DNA of 64,000 nt from Neoarius graeffei (GCF_027579695.1 NC_083583.1:18502257-18566256), one strand, 5' to 3'; positions 32,844 through 43,697 are shown, counted from the first letter of the stretch. Program-made: numbers and translations. The notes: generated from the sequence alone by a model not told the origin.

Positions 32844-33493
32844 GCATGATCAATGTAATTCTCCTATTTTATATTAAACTTTGGTCAAATATCTGTCACA
32901 TTCTGCATTCTCTGCTATTTTTTTACCTTGCGCAATACCAGAAAAATTCAGTTGAAATCAAGCCATTTGAGGCGAATTGGTCCGCCTCTGAAAAAACTTG
33001 GCGTTTGGATTTCCCAGCAAACACTGATTTTCGTGACGTCGCGTGCGGGACGCCTCCCTCTGAATCCTACGTCAGCGCTGGTTTGTTTATGAGAAAACGA
33101 CCTGGTGGTTTTCTGCAAATTTCTTCAACATTATCATGTAATTATTAAAATGGTTAACAGATGTATCGTAGGAGGGTGTAGCAACACCAATCTTGATGGG
33201 ATTAGTACTCATCGTTTCCCAAAAGACCAGACAATGAGAGAGAAATGGGCGCGCTTGGTCTACACAGGCTGTGCACTGAAACCGTGCAAGCTCTCGCAGC
33301 CTGCTGGCGCTTCCGCAGGTGACATCACGAATCTGGCTCCAGACTCTCTTGGGATTTTTCCAGACGCGTTTGTTATTTTATTTTTTTCTGCTGTAGACAG
33401 ATGGCCTTGTGCAAAATTACCCTTCTGGGGGAGTGTGTAAAGGGACATTCTTTCATATAAAAAAACCCCCGAAATTGGTCCAGAATATACACT
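32844..33493 (+). mobile_element. Kolobok-like non-autonomous transposon, copy 2 (left end lost)
   Basis: From GATCAATGTAATTCTCCTAT onward it matches copy 1 (4886-5544). The right end ATATACACT is followed by an intact TTAA (33494-33497). The first ~30 bp with the left end are replaced by unrelated sequence. Confidence 0.6.
33150..33440 (+). pseudogene. THAP zinc-finger first-exon remnant, copy 2
   Basis: It starts MVNRCIVGGCSNTNLDGIST as at 5218, with the CX4C pair and HRFPKDQTMREKW. After CALKPCK the two copies diverge in frame through a small indel. The remainder here has no THAP features. The C-X2-H half is missing, so the domain is incomplete unless it is completed by splicing. Confidence 0.55.
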
Positions 33494-33573
33494 TTAACCT
33501 AACCGCATGTCTCTGAACTGTCGGGAAAACCCACGCAGACACGGGGAAAACATGTGCAAGGACAACGTTAAAA

Positions 33574-34153
33574 ATGTTCAGTATTTCTATTTGTGGAGTA
33601 AAGCTATGGAACAGTTTGAATGTGGAGCTCATGAAATGTACAACTATAAACCAGTTCAAAAAAAGGTATAAGGAACAGATCTTTATGAGGTATAGGGAGG
33701 AGGAAGTACAATAACATTCTATTGATAATACAAGTGTATATATCTGTGTATGGGTACGTACGGATATATATTTATATCATAATGAGTATTGTGTGTATAC
33801 GCATAATTATATGATATTATGGGTGTCTGTGTACGTATATGTACGTGTATATATGTATAACAAGTATCTGTATATATGATTTGGTCTATATTATACCATG
33901 TTGGTATGTTTTCTTTTTTGTTTGTTGCTTTTGTTTTCTTTTATATATATTTTTATGATGGCGGAAAGTGATGTTTGATTAGCAGTCGTATAGAGGGTTA
34001 GGATTTGATAAGTTATTTACTTCTTCCTAATCCTTTCCGAACATTATTATGTTATTGCCTTGTGGCTACGCTATTCTGTTTGTTCATGACGATGTTTTGA
34101 TTATTGCTTTTTTTTTCGTTCTTTACTGTTCAGAATCAAATCAATCAATCAAA
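33574..34153 (+). pseudogene. LINE C-terminus and 3' UTR
   Basis: A 46-codon frame (33574-33714) reads FSISICGVKLWNSLNVELMK, then TINQFKKRYKEQIFMRYREE and a stop, a typical C-terminal end of CR1/L2-type LINE ORF2. The AT-rich 3' UTR ends in a CAAATCAATCAATCAA-type tail near 34153. A small reversed V-SINE fragment (about 33497-33560) precedes it. Confidence 0.65.
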
Positions 34154-34161
34154 AAAACATT

Positions 34162-34264
34162 CAAACTCCACACAGAAAGGCCCTCGCTGGCGGCTGGACT
34201 CGAACCCAGAACCTTCTTACTGTGAGGCGACCATGCTAACCACTTACACCACCGTGCCGCCCCA
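34162..34264 (-). mobile_element. V-SINE head fragment, reverse
   Basis: Only the tRNA-like head and start of the core are present (AAACTCCACACAGAAAGGCC to ACCACCGTGCCGCCCC on the plus strand). It abuts the LINE tail. Confidence 0.82.
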
Positions 34265-34268
34265 TATA

Positions 34269-35450
34269 GATGTCGCTCATGAAAGTGAGTGAACAAATAA
34301 ATAAATGCAGGCCTCTGACATGAACACTCAGGGCAATGTGGTGTTTTTTCTTGATAAATTGCGGGCTGCTGCTATTTGGATATAAACACAAGTTTGTTTG
34401 CTTTACAGTTCAGTAAATAGCCACACAGTTTAACTTTAAACCCTTTGAATGTTGCGTCAGTTACCCGTGGAATTGTTCGACAAATCTTCCAGGTTATTTT
34501 TACAAGTCCGGAATGAAAACAAAAACACTTATTGCACCTTTAATTAGGAGAAACTGGTGTTTCACAAATCTCAGGAAAAAGGGAATTTAGTTTCAGAGTG
34601 GGAAAAAAAAAGGGGGGGGGGGGGAGTGTTAAACCACAAGAAAATGTAATCTGTGTGTTTAAATAGAAAATATGTAATTAAGAAGATGGATGATGGAAGA
34701 TGTCCCTTGTCAAGTAGCAGGTTTTTGTTTACAAGACTGAGAGTCTGGTGAGAGTTTTCAAGAACATACAGATGTCGCTCATGAAAGTGAGTGAACAAAC
34801 AAATAAATAAATAAATAAATAAATGCAGTCCTCTGACATGAACACTCACGGCAATGGTTTTTTTTTTTATAAATTGCGGGCCGCTGCTATTTGGATATAA
34901 ACACAAGTTTGTTCGCTTTACAGTTCAGTAAATAGCCACACAGTTTAATTTTAAACCCTTTGAAATGTTGCATCAGTTACCCGTGGAATTGTTCAACAAA
35001 TCTTCCAGGCTATTTTTACAAATCCGGAATGAAAACAAAAACGCTTATTGCACCTTTAATTAGGAGAAACTGGTGTTTCACAAATCTCAGGAAAAAGGGA
35101 ATTTAGTTTCGGAGTGGAAAAAAAGGGGGGGGGGGGGGAGTGTTAAACCACAAGAAAATGTAATCTGTGTGTTTAAATAGAAAATATGTAATTAAGAAGA
35201 TGGATGATGGAAGATGTCCCTTGTCAAGTAGCAGGTTTTTGTTTACAAGACAGAGTCTGGTGAGAGTTTTCAAGAACATACAGATGTCGCTCATGAAAGT
35301 GGGTGAACAAACAAACAAATAAATAAACAAATAAATAAATGCAGGCCTCTGACATGAACACTCAGGGCAATGTGGTGGGGTTTTTTTTAATAAATTGCGG
35401 GCCGCTGTTATTTGGATATAAACACAAGTTTACAGTTCAGTAAATAATAA
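34269..35450. repeat. ~500-bp tandem duplication, 2.3 copies
   Basis: GATGTCGCTCATGAAAGTG starts at 34269, 34771 and 35283, giving units of 502 and 512 bp. The third unit stops after about 170 bp. Each unit has (AAAT)n and poly-G runs of different length. Reverse-frame translations of the units are repeated ORF artefacts. Confidence 0.92.
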
Positions 35451-35632
35451 ACATTTCAACACATTATTCTTTGAGGTGTTTGGAAATGTTTCAAGCAGGA
35501 TATAAAAAGAGGAAAAAACAGAAAATTTATCCTAAATACGCACAAGAAGTGGACTATAATCAAAACACAACCCAGAAACTAAGAGAAGGGCTGAAATGGT
35601 TGCCATGGCGCGCCGCGGTTCGGACAGCTTAC

Positions 35633-35732
35633 CGGACAGCTCGTCTGGTTCCAGCCCGCTTTCGGTGTCGAGTCCGCAGATCACGAAGTAATCCGCGAAC
35701 CGGCAGGAGTTGGAGCTGAAGCCGGTGCTCAT
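35633..35732 (-). CDS. dennd5a: DENND5-family first coding exon (likely dennd5a)
   Basis: The reverse frame from ATG 35732 reads [20 protein letters not shown], then [13 protein letters not shown], and ends at a strong donor TCCG/GTAAGC (GT at 35632-35631). [13 protein letters not shown] followed by GLEPDEL is the conserved N-terminus of DENND5A (Rab6-interacting protein 1), a DENN-domain exchange factor for Rab GTPases such as Rab39 that acts in endosome and Golgi traffic. DENND5B is a weaker match from memory (it has FVLCGIDA there). Neighbouring tmem41b on the same strand supports dennd5a. The exon sits in CpG-rich DNA. The remaining exons must lie to the left of the window, which makes intron 1 at least 35.6 kb unless a short exon escaped me. 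Confidence 0.75.
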
Positions 35733-36080
35733 TTTGAGTCTGGTCCGGTCGTGTCCGTGTGTCCGCCGCGCTGCTGACGGGCATATTATTCCAGCCCAGC
35801 CAGAGCTCCGGCTTTATTCCGCGTCGCCATGGCGGCTGCGCTGCTTTATCTTATATACCGAGTAAAAAAAAAAAAAATCAAAGCACGAGCCCGTAAAGGC
35901 GACCGAATTGCATTGTGGGGGCGCGCGCACAGCTGTTTTTCGACCGCTCCTCGAGCTCGGGCTTGTGCGCCTGCGCTGTTCCGCGACGGTCACAGCATGA
36001 TGAGGTTTTTATGATACTGCCCACACACACACACACACACTGCTGCATCAGGCACGAACCCGGGTTATTTTAGATCGATT
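35733..36080 (-). promoter_or_regulatory. CpG-rich 5' region of the DENND5 gene
   Basis: It is rich in CG dinucleotides compared with the AT-rich surroundings (for example GGTCCGGTCGTGTCCGTGTG and GCGCGCGCACAGC). It contains GCCATGGCGGCTGCG, a YY1-like core. It lies just upstream of the start codon on the reverse strand and so probably holds the 5' UTR and a CpG-island promoter. No TATA box is evident. The transcription start cannot be placed. Confidence 0.45.
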
Positions 36081-36399
36081 CTTTATCTCAGGTTGAAGAT
36101 TCAAAGTGTTTGTTGTCATATGCACAGTAAGGACATGTCCTCTTGCACAATGAAATTCTTACTTTGCTGTCCACCAGGAATGCCGATTACGAATAAACAG
36201 ATAAACAGGCGGAAGAAGTAAGACAAAGTAAAGGCAATATAGTGCAAAAATAAAAGCAAAGGCAGCAAAAACAAACACCTAGTGTAGTACAAAATAAAGG
36301 TAAATGTAGTGCAAAATAGGTAGTGTAATACAAAAATAAGACAATGATCAGACATAGCAGCAGAAGGGCAGTAATGTGCAAAAAACAAATGTAACCAGA

Positions 36400-37931
36400 T
36401 GTAAACAGTCAAGGAACAGCTGCAAAAGGGGCAGTAATGTGCAAACAGATGTAAACAGCAAGAGGGGCAGTAATGTGCAAACAGATGTAAACAGTCAAGG
36501 AACAGCAGCAAGAGGGGCAGTAATGTGCAAACAGATGTAAACAGCAAAAGGGGCAGTAATGTGCAAACAAATGTAACCAAATGTAAACCAGTCAAGGAAC
36601 AGCTGCAAAAGGGGCAGTAATGTGCAAACAAATGTAAACAGTCAAGGAACAGCAGCAAGAGGGGCAGTAATGTGCAAACAGATGTAAACAGTCAAGGAAC
36701 AGCAGCAAGAGGGGCAGTAATGTGCAAACAAATGTAACCAAATGTAAACCAGTCAAGGAACAGCTGCAAAAGGGGCAGTAATGTGCAAACAAATGTAAAC
36801 AGTCAAGGAACAGCAGCAAGAGGGGCAGTAATGTGCAAACAGATGTAAACAGTCAAGGAACAGCAGCAAGAGGGGCAGTAATGTGCAAACAGATGTAAAC
36901 AGCAAGAGGGGCAGTAATGTGCAAACAGATGTAAACAGCAAGAGGGGCAGTAATGTGCAAACAGATGTAAACAGTCAAGGAACAGCAGCAAGAGGGGCAG
37001 TAATGTGCAAACAGATGTAAACAGCAAGAGGGGCAGTAATGTGCAAACAGATGTAAACAGTCAAGGAGCAGCAGCAAGAGGGGCAGTAATGTGCAAACAG
37101 ATGTAAACAGCAAAAGGGGCAGTAATGTGCAAACAAACGTAAACAGATGTAAACAGTCAAGGAACAGCTGCAAAAGGGGCAGTAATGTGCAAACAGATGT
37201 AAACAGATGTAAACAGCAAGAGAGCAGTAATGTGCAAACAAACGTAAACAGATGTAAACAGTCAAGGAACAGCTGCAAAAGGGGCAGTAATGTGCAAAAA
37301 AACGTAAACAGATGTAAACAGTCAAGGAACAGCTGCAAAAGGGGCAGTAATGTGCAAACAAATGTAAACAGTCAAGGAACAGCAGCAAGAGGGGCAGTAA
37401 TGTGCAAACATGTAAACAGTCAAGGAACAGCAGCAAGAGGGGCAGTAATGTGCAAACAGATGTAAACAGCAAGAGGGGCAGTAATGTGCAAACAGATGTA
37501 AACAGCAAGAGGGGCAGTAATGTGCAAACAAATGTAAACAGTCAAGGAACAGCAGCAAGAGGGGCAGTAATGTGCAAACAGATGTAAACAGCAAGAGGGG
37601 CAGTAATGTGCAAACAGATGTAAACAGTCAAGGAGCAGCAGCAAGAGGGGCAGTAATGTGCAAACAGATGTAAACAGCAAAAGGGGCAGTAATGTGCAAA
37701 CAAACGTAAACAGATGTAAACAGTCAAGGAACAGCTGCAAAAGGGGCAGTAATGTGCAAACAGATGTAAACAGATGTAAACAGCAAGAGAGCAGTAATGT
37801 GCAAACAAACGTAAACAGATGTAAACAGTCAAGGAACAGCTGCAAAAGGGGCAGTAATGTGCAAAAAAACGTAAACAGATGTAAACAGTCAAGGAACAGC
37901 TGCAAAAGGGGCAGTAATGTGCAAACAGATG
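36400..37931. repeat. 36/50-bp minisatellite, left part
   Basis: Two unit types alternate. The 36-bp unit is GTAAACAGCAAGAGGGGCAG plus TAATGTGCAAACAGAT. The 50-bp form carries an extra 14 bp (TCAAGGAACAGCAG). The stretch from about 36853 to 37338 recurs at 37420-37905 with an offset of 567 bp. All the long frames across it (LFLDCLHLFAHYCP on the reverse strand) are translations of the repeat. The array resumes at 42899. Confidence 0.93.
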
Positions 37932-38249
37932 TGTGGCAGCGGGGGCGTGGTCAAGCACCGGTCTGTGACAGGAGGGCGGAGCCAGGGAAGGTGAGTGGCA
38001 GAATCGCTACACCTGACGGTAGTTAACCTGTGTTTTGTGTGTGTTTTCCCAGTAACCGCTCCCTATTTAAGGAGGCAGAGAGAGAGCAGAGAGAGCGCGA
38101 CCCGGGACCGGAAGCAGAGTGTGTGTGTGCGTGTGTATGTGGGCTTACGCTGCATCTCGACTGAAAGGTTGATTAATAAATATCCTTCTCTGTATCTAAA
38201 CGTTGTCCTGCCGTCCTCTGTGCTCCACCCACACATTATTCGCGCTACA
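37932..38249 (+). repeat. 5' LTR of the Gypsy element
   Basis: It holds a TATTTAA box (about 38064) and an ATTAATAAATATCC segment that may serve for polyadenylation. It ends in CGCTACA. Its partner is at 42581-42898. Confidence 0.9.
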
Positions 38250-38268
38250 GTGGTGCCGAAACCCGGGA
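38250..38268 (+). promoter_or_regulatory. Primer-binding site
   Basis: GTGGTGCCGAAACCCGGGA lies directly after the 5' LTR. The TGG start pairs with the CCA end of a tRNA. I did not assign which tRNA. Confidence 0.7.
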
Positions 38269-38296
38269 GAAGGTGGAGCACCAGCTTTGCAGCCCC

Positions 38297-39290
38297 ATGG
38301 AATCCTCCCCGTTCGCGGACTTGGTCCATGCCCTCGCCACGGCTCAGCAAAGCCAGCACCAAGCACTCATCATGCTCCGAAAGGAGCAGGAGCGACGCTT
38401 CGAAGCCCTGGTGCTGGCCCAGCAGGAAGATCGAGAGGCGTTCCGGCATCTCCTCGCGTCGGCGGGGTCCACCAGCGCCCCGGCCGTGGGCCCGTCTCCC
38501 CTCACCTTGACCAAGATGGGCCCGCAGGACGACCCTGAGGCATTTATCACCTTGTTCGAGCAGGTCGCCGAAGCCTCGGGGTGGCCGATGGAGCAGCGCG
38601 CGGCGCGCCTCCTCCCCCTCCTGACGGGAGAGGCGCAGCTGGCCGCACTACAGCTCCCCGCCGACCGCCGGCTGGCCTACGCCGACCTTCGCCGGGCCGT
38701 CCTCCAGCGCGTGGGGTGCACGCCTGAGTAACAGCGCCAGCGCTTCCGCGCGCTGCGGATGGAGGAAGTCGGCCGGCCATTCGCGTTCGGCAAGCAGCTC
38801 CGGGACGCCTGCTGGCGGTGGCTGAGGGCCGACGATCGCGACGCCGAGGGAATCATCGATCAGGTGGTGCTGGAGCAATTCATCGCCCACTTACCAGCCG
38901 GAACCGCGGAGTGGGTCCAGTGCCACCGCCCGGCGTCGCTGGATCAGGCCGTAGGACTGGCGGAGGATCATTTGGCGGCTGTTCCGGCGGCAGGACGGCC
39001 GACGACATCGTCTCCTCTCTCCTCTCCTCTCTCTCTTTCTCCCCCCCCTTCTGTGTCCCGTCCTCGCCCCATTCCCCCACCACGGAGGCGGGGGCCGGCT
39101 CCACCCCAGCCGGCCCGCCGCACCCGTGGTGCCCTCCCGTTTCTCCCTTCTGTGTCTGTCTCTCCCCCCCCTCAGGTGAGTGAGCCCCAGAACACAGCTG
39201 CAGAGGGGAGGCCTGGGCCGGTTTGCTGGCGCTGCGGGGATCCGGGCCACCTGCAGCAACAGTGCGCAGCAATGGAGGTGGGGGTGGTGG
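38297..39290 (+). pseudogene. Gypsy gag with an in-frame stop
   Basis: The frame opens MESSPFADLVHALATAQQSQ, passes the capsid-like DPEAFITLFEQVAEASGWP region, and hits TAA at 38729-38731. The same frame then goes on with QRFRALRMEEVGRPFAFGKQ and IDQVVLEQFIAHLP, to a CCHC zinc knuckle CWRCGDPGHLQQQC (from 39224) that would bind RNA. The single stop divides an otherwise continuous gag. An ATG at 38273 lies 8 codons earlier in frame. I chose 38297 by domain start, but either is possible. This is a structural-protein gene, dead in this copy. Confidence 0.8.
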
Positions 39291-41060
39291 TGCGGATCCC
39301 CGACGCGCCAGAAGCTGCCCTCGATCGGGCCGGAGCGTATCGCATACCGGTGAGTGTACAAGGGGCTACATATCAGGCATTGGTGGATTCGGGTTGCAAT
39401 CAGACCTCGATCCGCCAAAGCCTGGTGCAAGACGAGGCATTGGGAGGAGCACAGGGGGTGAAGGTGTTGTGTGTGCACGGGGATATTCACAGATACCTGC
39501 TGGTGTCGGTCCACATATATTTCAGAGGGGAAAAATCTACAGTGAAGGCAGTGGTTAATCCTCGCCTTACCCACTCTTTGATTTTGGGGACTGATTGGCC
39601 GGGATTTCAGGGTTTAATGGCACGCCTAGTAAAGAGTGGGTCCTGCCGGTTGACAGGGGAAGGTCCCGGTGTCGCTTTGGCTGGAGCTGCAGTCGCAGAG
39701 CCGTCTACGTCATGTCCGCGACAGAGTGAGGAGCCGCCGGCTCCTCCTCTTTCTATTGGGGAATCCCTCGCGGATTTCCCACTGAAACAATCGCGAGACG
39801 AGACTCTGCGACACGCGTTTGACCAAGTGAGAGTAATCGATGGTCAAATGCTCCAGCCAAACACCACCCCGTCCTTCCCCTATTTTTCCATTTTGAAGGA
39901 TAGATTATACCGAGTGACGCAGGACACTCAGACGAAAGAGCGAGACACCCAGTTATTAATTCCAAAGAGCCGCCGGGAATTGGTATTCCCGGCGGCTCAC
40001 TTTAATCACTTTAAAATGGCTGGACACCTCGGGCAGGATAAGACACTAGCCCGGATAATGGCCCGATTCTATTGGCCGGGGATTCGCGGCGACGTCCGTA
40101 AGTGGTGCACGGCGTGCCGCAAATGCCAGTTAGTAAATCCAGCGGCCATTCCAAAAGCGCCCTTGCACCCCCTACCATTAATCGAGACCCCGTTCGAAAG
40201 AATTGAGATGGATCTCGTCAGGCCATTAGATCGGTCAACACGAGGGTACCGCTTTATATTGGTTCTGGTGGACTATGCAACGAGATACCCGGAAGCAGTG
40301 CCTCTTCGCAATATCTCAGCACGCAGTATTGCAGAGGCCCTCTTCCACGTCATCTCCCGGGTTGGAATCCCGAAAGAGATTCTGACTGACCAAGGCACCT
40401 CGTTTATGTCATGAACACTGAGCGAACTGTATGGGCTACTGGGTATTAAGCCGATCCACACCAGCGTTTATCACCCACAGACGGACGGTTTAGTTGAACG
40501 GTTCAATCGCATCCTCAAGAATATTATCAAAAAATTTGTAAGTGAGGACGCACGTAACTGGGATAAGTGGCTCAAACCCTTGTTATTTGCAGTGCGAGAG
40601 GTCCCCCAAGCCTCCACGGGGTTCTCCCCATTTGAATTATTATATGGGCGTAAGCCGCGCGGCATCTTAGATGTACTGCGGGAAAATTGGGAGGAGGGAC
40701 CTTCACAGAGCAAAAACGAAATTCAGTACGTTATGGACCTGCGCGCAAAACTCCACACACTCACCCACCTAACTCAGGAGAATTTGCAGCAGGCTCAGGA
40801 ACGGCAAGCCCGCCTGTACAACAAGGGCACGCGCCTTAGAGAGTTCACTCCGGGAGATAAGGTACTCGTCCTGTTGCCCACGTCGAGCTCCAAATTAATC
40901 GCCAAGTGGCAAGGACCTTTAGAGGTCACACGGCGAGTCGGGGACGTCGACTATGAGGTTAGGCGAATGGACAGGGAGGGGGCACTACAGATCTACCACC
41001 TCAATCTGCTGAAACTCTGGAACGAGGAGGTCCCCGTGGCATTGGTGTCGGTAGTTCCGG
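39291..41060 (+). pseudogene. Gypsy pol, part 1: protease and integrase
   Basis: This is in the same frame as gag. The aspartic protease active site is LVDSGC (DSG at 39386-39394). The integrase zinc region has HFNHFKMAGHLGQDKT and CTACRKC (about 39997-40130). The core has EMDLVRPL and ILTDQGTSF, then YHPQTDGLVERFNR, which gives the D, D and E positions. A TGA at 40412-40414 lies right after TSFMS and looks like a CGA-to-TGA change. The C-terminal part runs through FTPGDKVLVLLP and KWQGPLEV. No chromodomain was seen. Integrase would join the DNA copy to the chromosome. Confidence 0.85.
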
Positions 41061-42563
41061 AGAAGGCGGAGCTGAGGCAGGAGGTTCAAAAAGGGACATT
41101 GGCATCACGTACCTCTCCGGTCCCCTGTGGAGACCACCTCTCCCCGACCCAACTCACGGAGGTCGCCCAGTTGCAGGCCGAGTTTTCGGATGTGTTCTCG
41201 CCCCTGCCCAGTCGCACTAACCTCATAGAACACCACATAGAGACGCCCCCGGGGGTGGTAGTGCGTAGCCGTCCTTATAGACTACCCGAACACAAAAAAA
41301 AAAGGTGGTTCGGGAAGAACTTCAGGCCATGCTCGAAATGGGCATCGTTGAGGAGTCCCACAGTGACTGGAGCAGCCCGGTGGTCTTGGTTCCCAAGGCC
41401 GACGGCTCGGTCCGGTTCTGTGTGGACTATAGAAAAGTCACCGCGGTGTCTAAATTCGACGCGTACCCAATGCCTCGTATTGATGAGCTGCTCGATCGAC
41501 TAGGCACGGCTCACTTTTACTCGACACTGGATTTGACGAAGGGATATTGGCAGATGCCCTTGACTCCATTATCCCGAGAGAAAACGGCCTTTTCCACACC
41601 GTTCGGCTTACACCAGTTCGTCACACTTCCGTTTGGGCTGTTTGGGGCGCCCGCTACGTTTCAGCGGCTGATGGACCGGGTCCTCCGGCCCCACGCCACC
41701 TATGTGGCCGCCTACCTAGATGACATTATCATTTATAGTAATGACTGGCAGCGGCACCTGCAATACCTGAGGGCCGTCCTTAGGTCGCTGAGGCGGGCGG
41801 GACTCACTGCCAACCCAAAGAAGTGTGCAATTGGGCGGGTGGAAGTACGGTATCTGGGCTTCCACTTGGGCAACGGGCAGGTGCGTCCCCAAATTAATAA
41901 GACAGCAGCGATTGCGGCCTGCCCGAGGCCCAAGACCAAAAAGGGGGTGAGACAGTTCCTGGGGCTGGCTGGCTACTATCGTAGGTTTATACCTAATTAT
42001 TCGGACGTCACCAGCCCGCTGACTGACCTCACTAAAAGGGGGCGCCAGATCCGGTCCAGTGGACGGAGCAGTGCCAGCGGGCTTTCTCTGAGGTAAAGGC
42101 TGCACTGTGTGGGGGGCCACTTCTACACTCCCCTGACTTCTCTCTCCCTTTTATGTTACAGACGGATGCGTCGGACAGAGGGCTGGGGGCCGTTTTGTCA
42201 CAGCAGGTGGAGGGGGAGGATCGCCCGGTCCTATACATCAGCCGGAAGCTGTCAGTGCGTGAGGGGCGCTACAGCACGATTGAGAAGGAGTGCCTGGCGA
42301 TCAAGTGGGCGGTCCTCGCCCTCCGTTACTACCTCCTGGGGCGCCCTTTCACCCTCTGTTCGGACCACGCGCCCCTCCAGTGGCTCCACCGCATGAAGGA
42401 TGCCAACGCGCGGATCACCCGTTGGTATCTGGCACTCCAACCCTTCAACTTCAAGGTGGTCCACAGGCCGGGGCCGCAGATGGTCGTGGCGGACTTCCTC
42501 TCCCGTCAAGGGGGGGGGGGGGGGGGGGGAGTCGGCTGCAGGCCGGACAGGCGCCCGGCCTGA
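41061..42563 (+). pseudogene. Gypsy pol, part 2: reverse transcriptase and RNase H
   Basis: After a run of ten A (41294-41303) the frame shifts. The RT then reads SDWSSPVVLVPKADGSVRFC, STLDLTKGYWQ, TLPFGLFGAPATFQ and YLDDIIIY (YLDD at 41713-41724), followed by FLGLAGYYRRFI. A second shift lies near the G-run 42038-42042. RNase H follows with QTDASDRGLGAVLSQ and SDHAPLQWLH and ends before a poly-G run (42510-42529). The order RT then RNase H at the 3' end, downstream of integrase, is the defining oddity. Confidence 0.88.
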
Positions 42564-42580
42564 GTCGGGCGGTGGGGGTA

Positions 42581-42898
42581 TGTGGCAGCGGGGGCGTGGT
42601 CAAGCGCCAGTCTGTGACAGGAGGGCCAAGCCAGGGAAGGTGAGTGGCAGAATCGCTACACCTGACGGTAGTTAACCTGTGTTTTGTGTGTGTTTTCCCA
42701 GTAACCGCTCCCTATTTAAGGAGGCAGAGAGAGAGCAGAGAGAGCGCGACCCGGGACCGGAAGCAGAGTGTGTGTGTGCGTGTGTATGTGGGCTTACGCT
42801 GCATCTCGACTGAAAAGTTGATTAAAAAATATCCTTCTCTGCATCTAAATGTTGTCCTGCTGTCCTCTGTGCTCCACCCACACTTTATTCGCGCTACA
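42581..42898 (+). repeat. 3' LTR of the Gypsy element
   Basis: Same length as the 5' LTR with about 10 differences. A purine-rich GGGCGGTGGGGGTA precedes it and may serve as the polypurine tract. Confidence 0.9.
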
Positions 42899-43210
42899 AG
42901 ATGTAAACAGCAAGAGGGGCAGTAATGTGCAAACAAACGTAAACAGATGTAAACAGTCAAGGAACAGCAGCAAAAGGGGCAGTAATGTGCAAACAAACGT
43001 AAACAGATGTAAACAGTCAAGGAACAGCTGCAAAAGGGGCAGTAATGTGCAAACAGATGTAAACAGATGTAAACAGCAAGAGGGGTAGTAATGTGCAAAC
43101 AAAGGTGAACAGATGTAAACAGTCAAGGAACAGCTGCAAAAGGGGCAGTAATGTGTAAACAGATGTAAACAGCAAGAGGGGCAGTAATATGCAAACAAAT
43201 GTAAACAGAT
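42899..43210. repeat. 36/50-bp minisatellite, right part
   Basis: Continues the array cut by the Gypsy element, starting with the duplicated AGATG. Unit variants include AACAAAGGTGAACAGATG. Confidence 0.9.
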
Positions 43211-43373
43211 GTAAACAGCTGTTTGTGACTTTATGACCTGAAGCCTGCTAGAGGGAAGGGTGTCAAAAAGACATTGTCCGGGGTGAGTGCAGTCAGTCCT
43301 AATCTTTGTGGCTCTGTTTCTCAGCCTGGCAGGGTAAATCTGTTCCAGGAATTGGAGAGGGGTACCAATGATT

Positions 43374-43687
43374 TTAGATGCGGTCCTGATGATCCACTGC
43401 AGATCTTTCCTCTCCTCTGAGGTGCAGATGGAGAACTACACTATGCATCCACAGCGCAGAACACTTTGTATGGTGCACTGGTAGAAGTTGGTAAGGAGCT
43501 CCTGTGAGAGCCCAGTTTTCCTCAGGGATCGCAGAAAGAAGAGTCTCTGCTGGGCCTTCTTCACCATCTCTCTGGTGTTCACTCCCCATGTCAGGTCCTC
43601 TGAGAGGTGAACACCGAAGTACTTGAAGCTCCATAAAAAGTGACCATAAAAGTAAAATTGGTGGTTTTCCAGTTCTTTGAACAGCAT
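43374..43687 (-). pseudogene. LINE ORF2 C-terminal fragment
   Basis: The reverse frame reads FKYFGVHLSEDLTWGVNTRE, then KKAQQRLFFLRSLRKTGLSQ and NFYQCTIQSVL. This is the region after the polymerase domain in fish L2/Rex-type LINEs. It is interrupted by a SINE at its 5' side (43698). A further frame (43374-43450) continues RKDLQWIIRT-like residues only with a shift. Confidence 0.7.
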
Positions 43688-43697
43688 GTCTGGATAT

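Larger units (their letters stand above)
37932..42898 (+). mobile_element. Gypsy-class LTR retrotransposon, Gmr1-like gene order
   Basis: Two 318-bp LTRs (37932-38249 and 42581-42898) begin TGTGGCAG and end GCGCTACA. The 5-bp target duplication AGATG flanks the element (37927-37931 and 42899-42903). By hand count the LTRs differ at about 10 sites. Coding order is gag, CCHC finger, protease, integrase, reverse transcriptase, RNase H. Integrase before RT matches the Gmr1 group described from cod and other fish, not ordinary Gypsy. Two in-frame stops and two frameshifts break the reading frame. No envelope gene is present. Confidence 0.92.
36085..43690 (-). mobile_element. LINE, 3' portion on reverse strand, interrupted by a Gypsy element
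   Basis: The plus strand at 36098-36180 shows TTCAAAGTGTTTGTTGTCAT and TGAAATTCTTACTTTGCTGT, the reverse of a common fish LINE 3' UTR. The ORF2 C-terminus lies at 43374-43687. Between them the 3' UTR has expanded into the minisatellite, and the Gypsy element has landed in that. Confidence 0.6.

Noticed and set aside
35471..35719. 82-codon forward frame over the DENND5 exon
   Set aside because: It is the antisense shadow of a conserved exon in CpG-rich DNA.
36400..37931. CRISPR-like appearance of regular short repeats
   Set aside because: Units are contiguous variants without unique spacers, and the DNA is from a vertebrate.
36116..37958. Many long frames (LFLDCLHLFAHYCP repeats) on both strands
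   Set aside because: They are six-frame translations of the 36/50-bp minisatellite; unit lengths and phases explain all of them.
38891..39574. Long reverse frame within the Gypsy gag/protease region
   Set aside because: It is the antisense shadow of a GC-rich coding region; the forward frame has protease and zinc-knuckle motifs.
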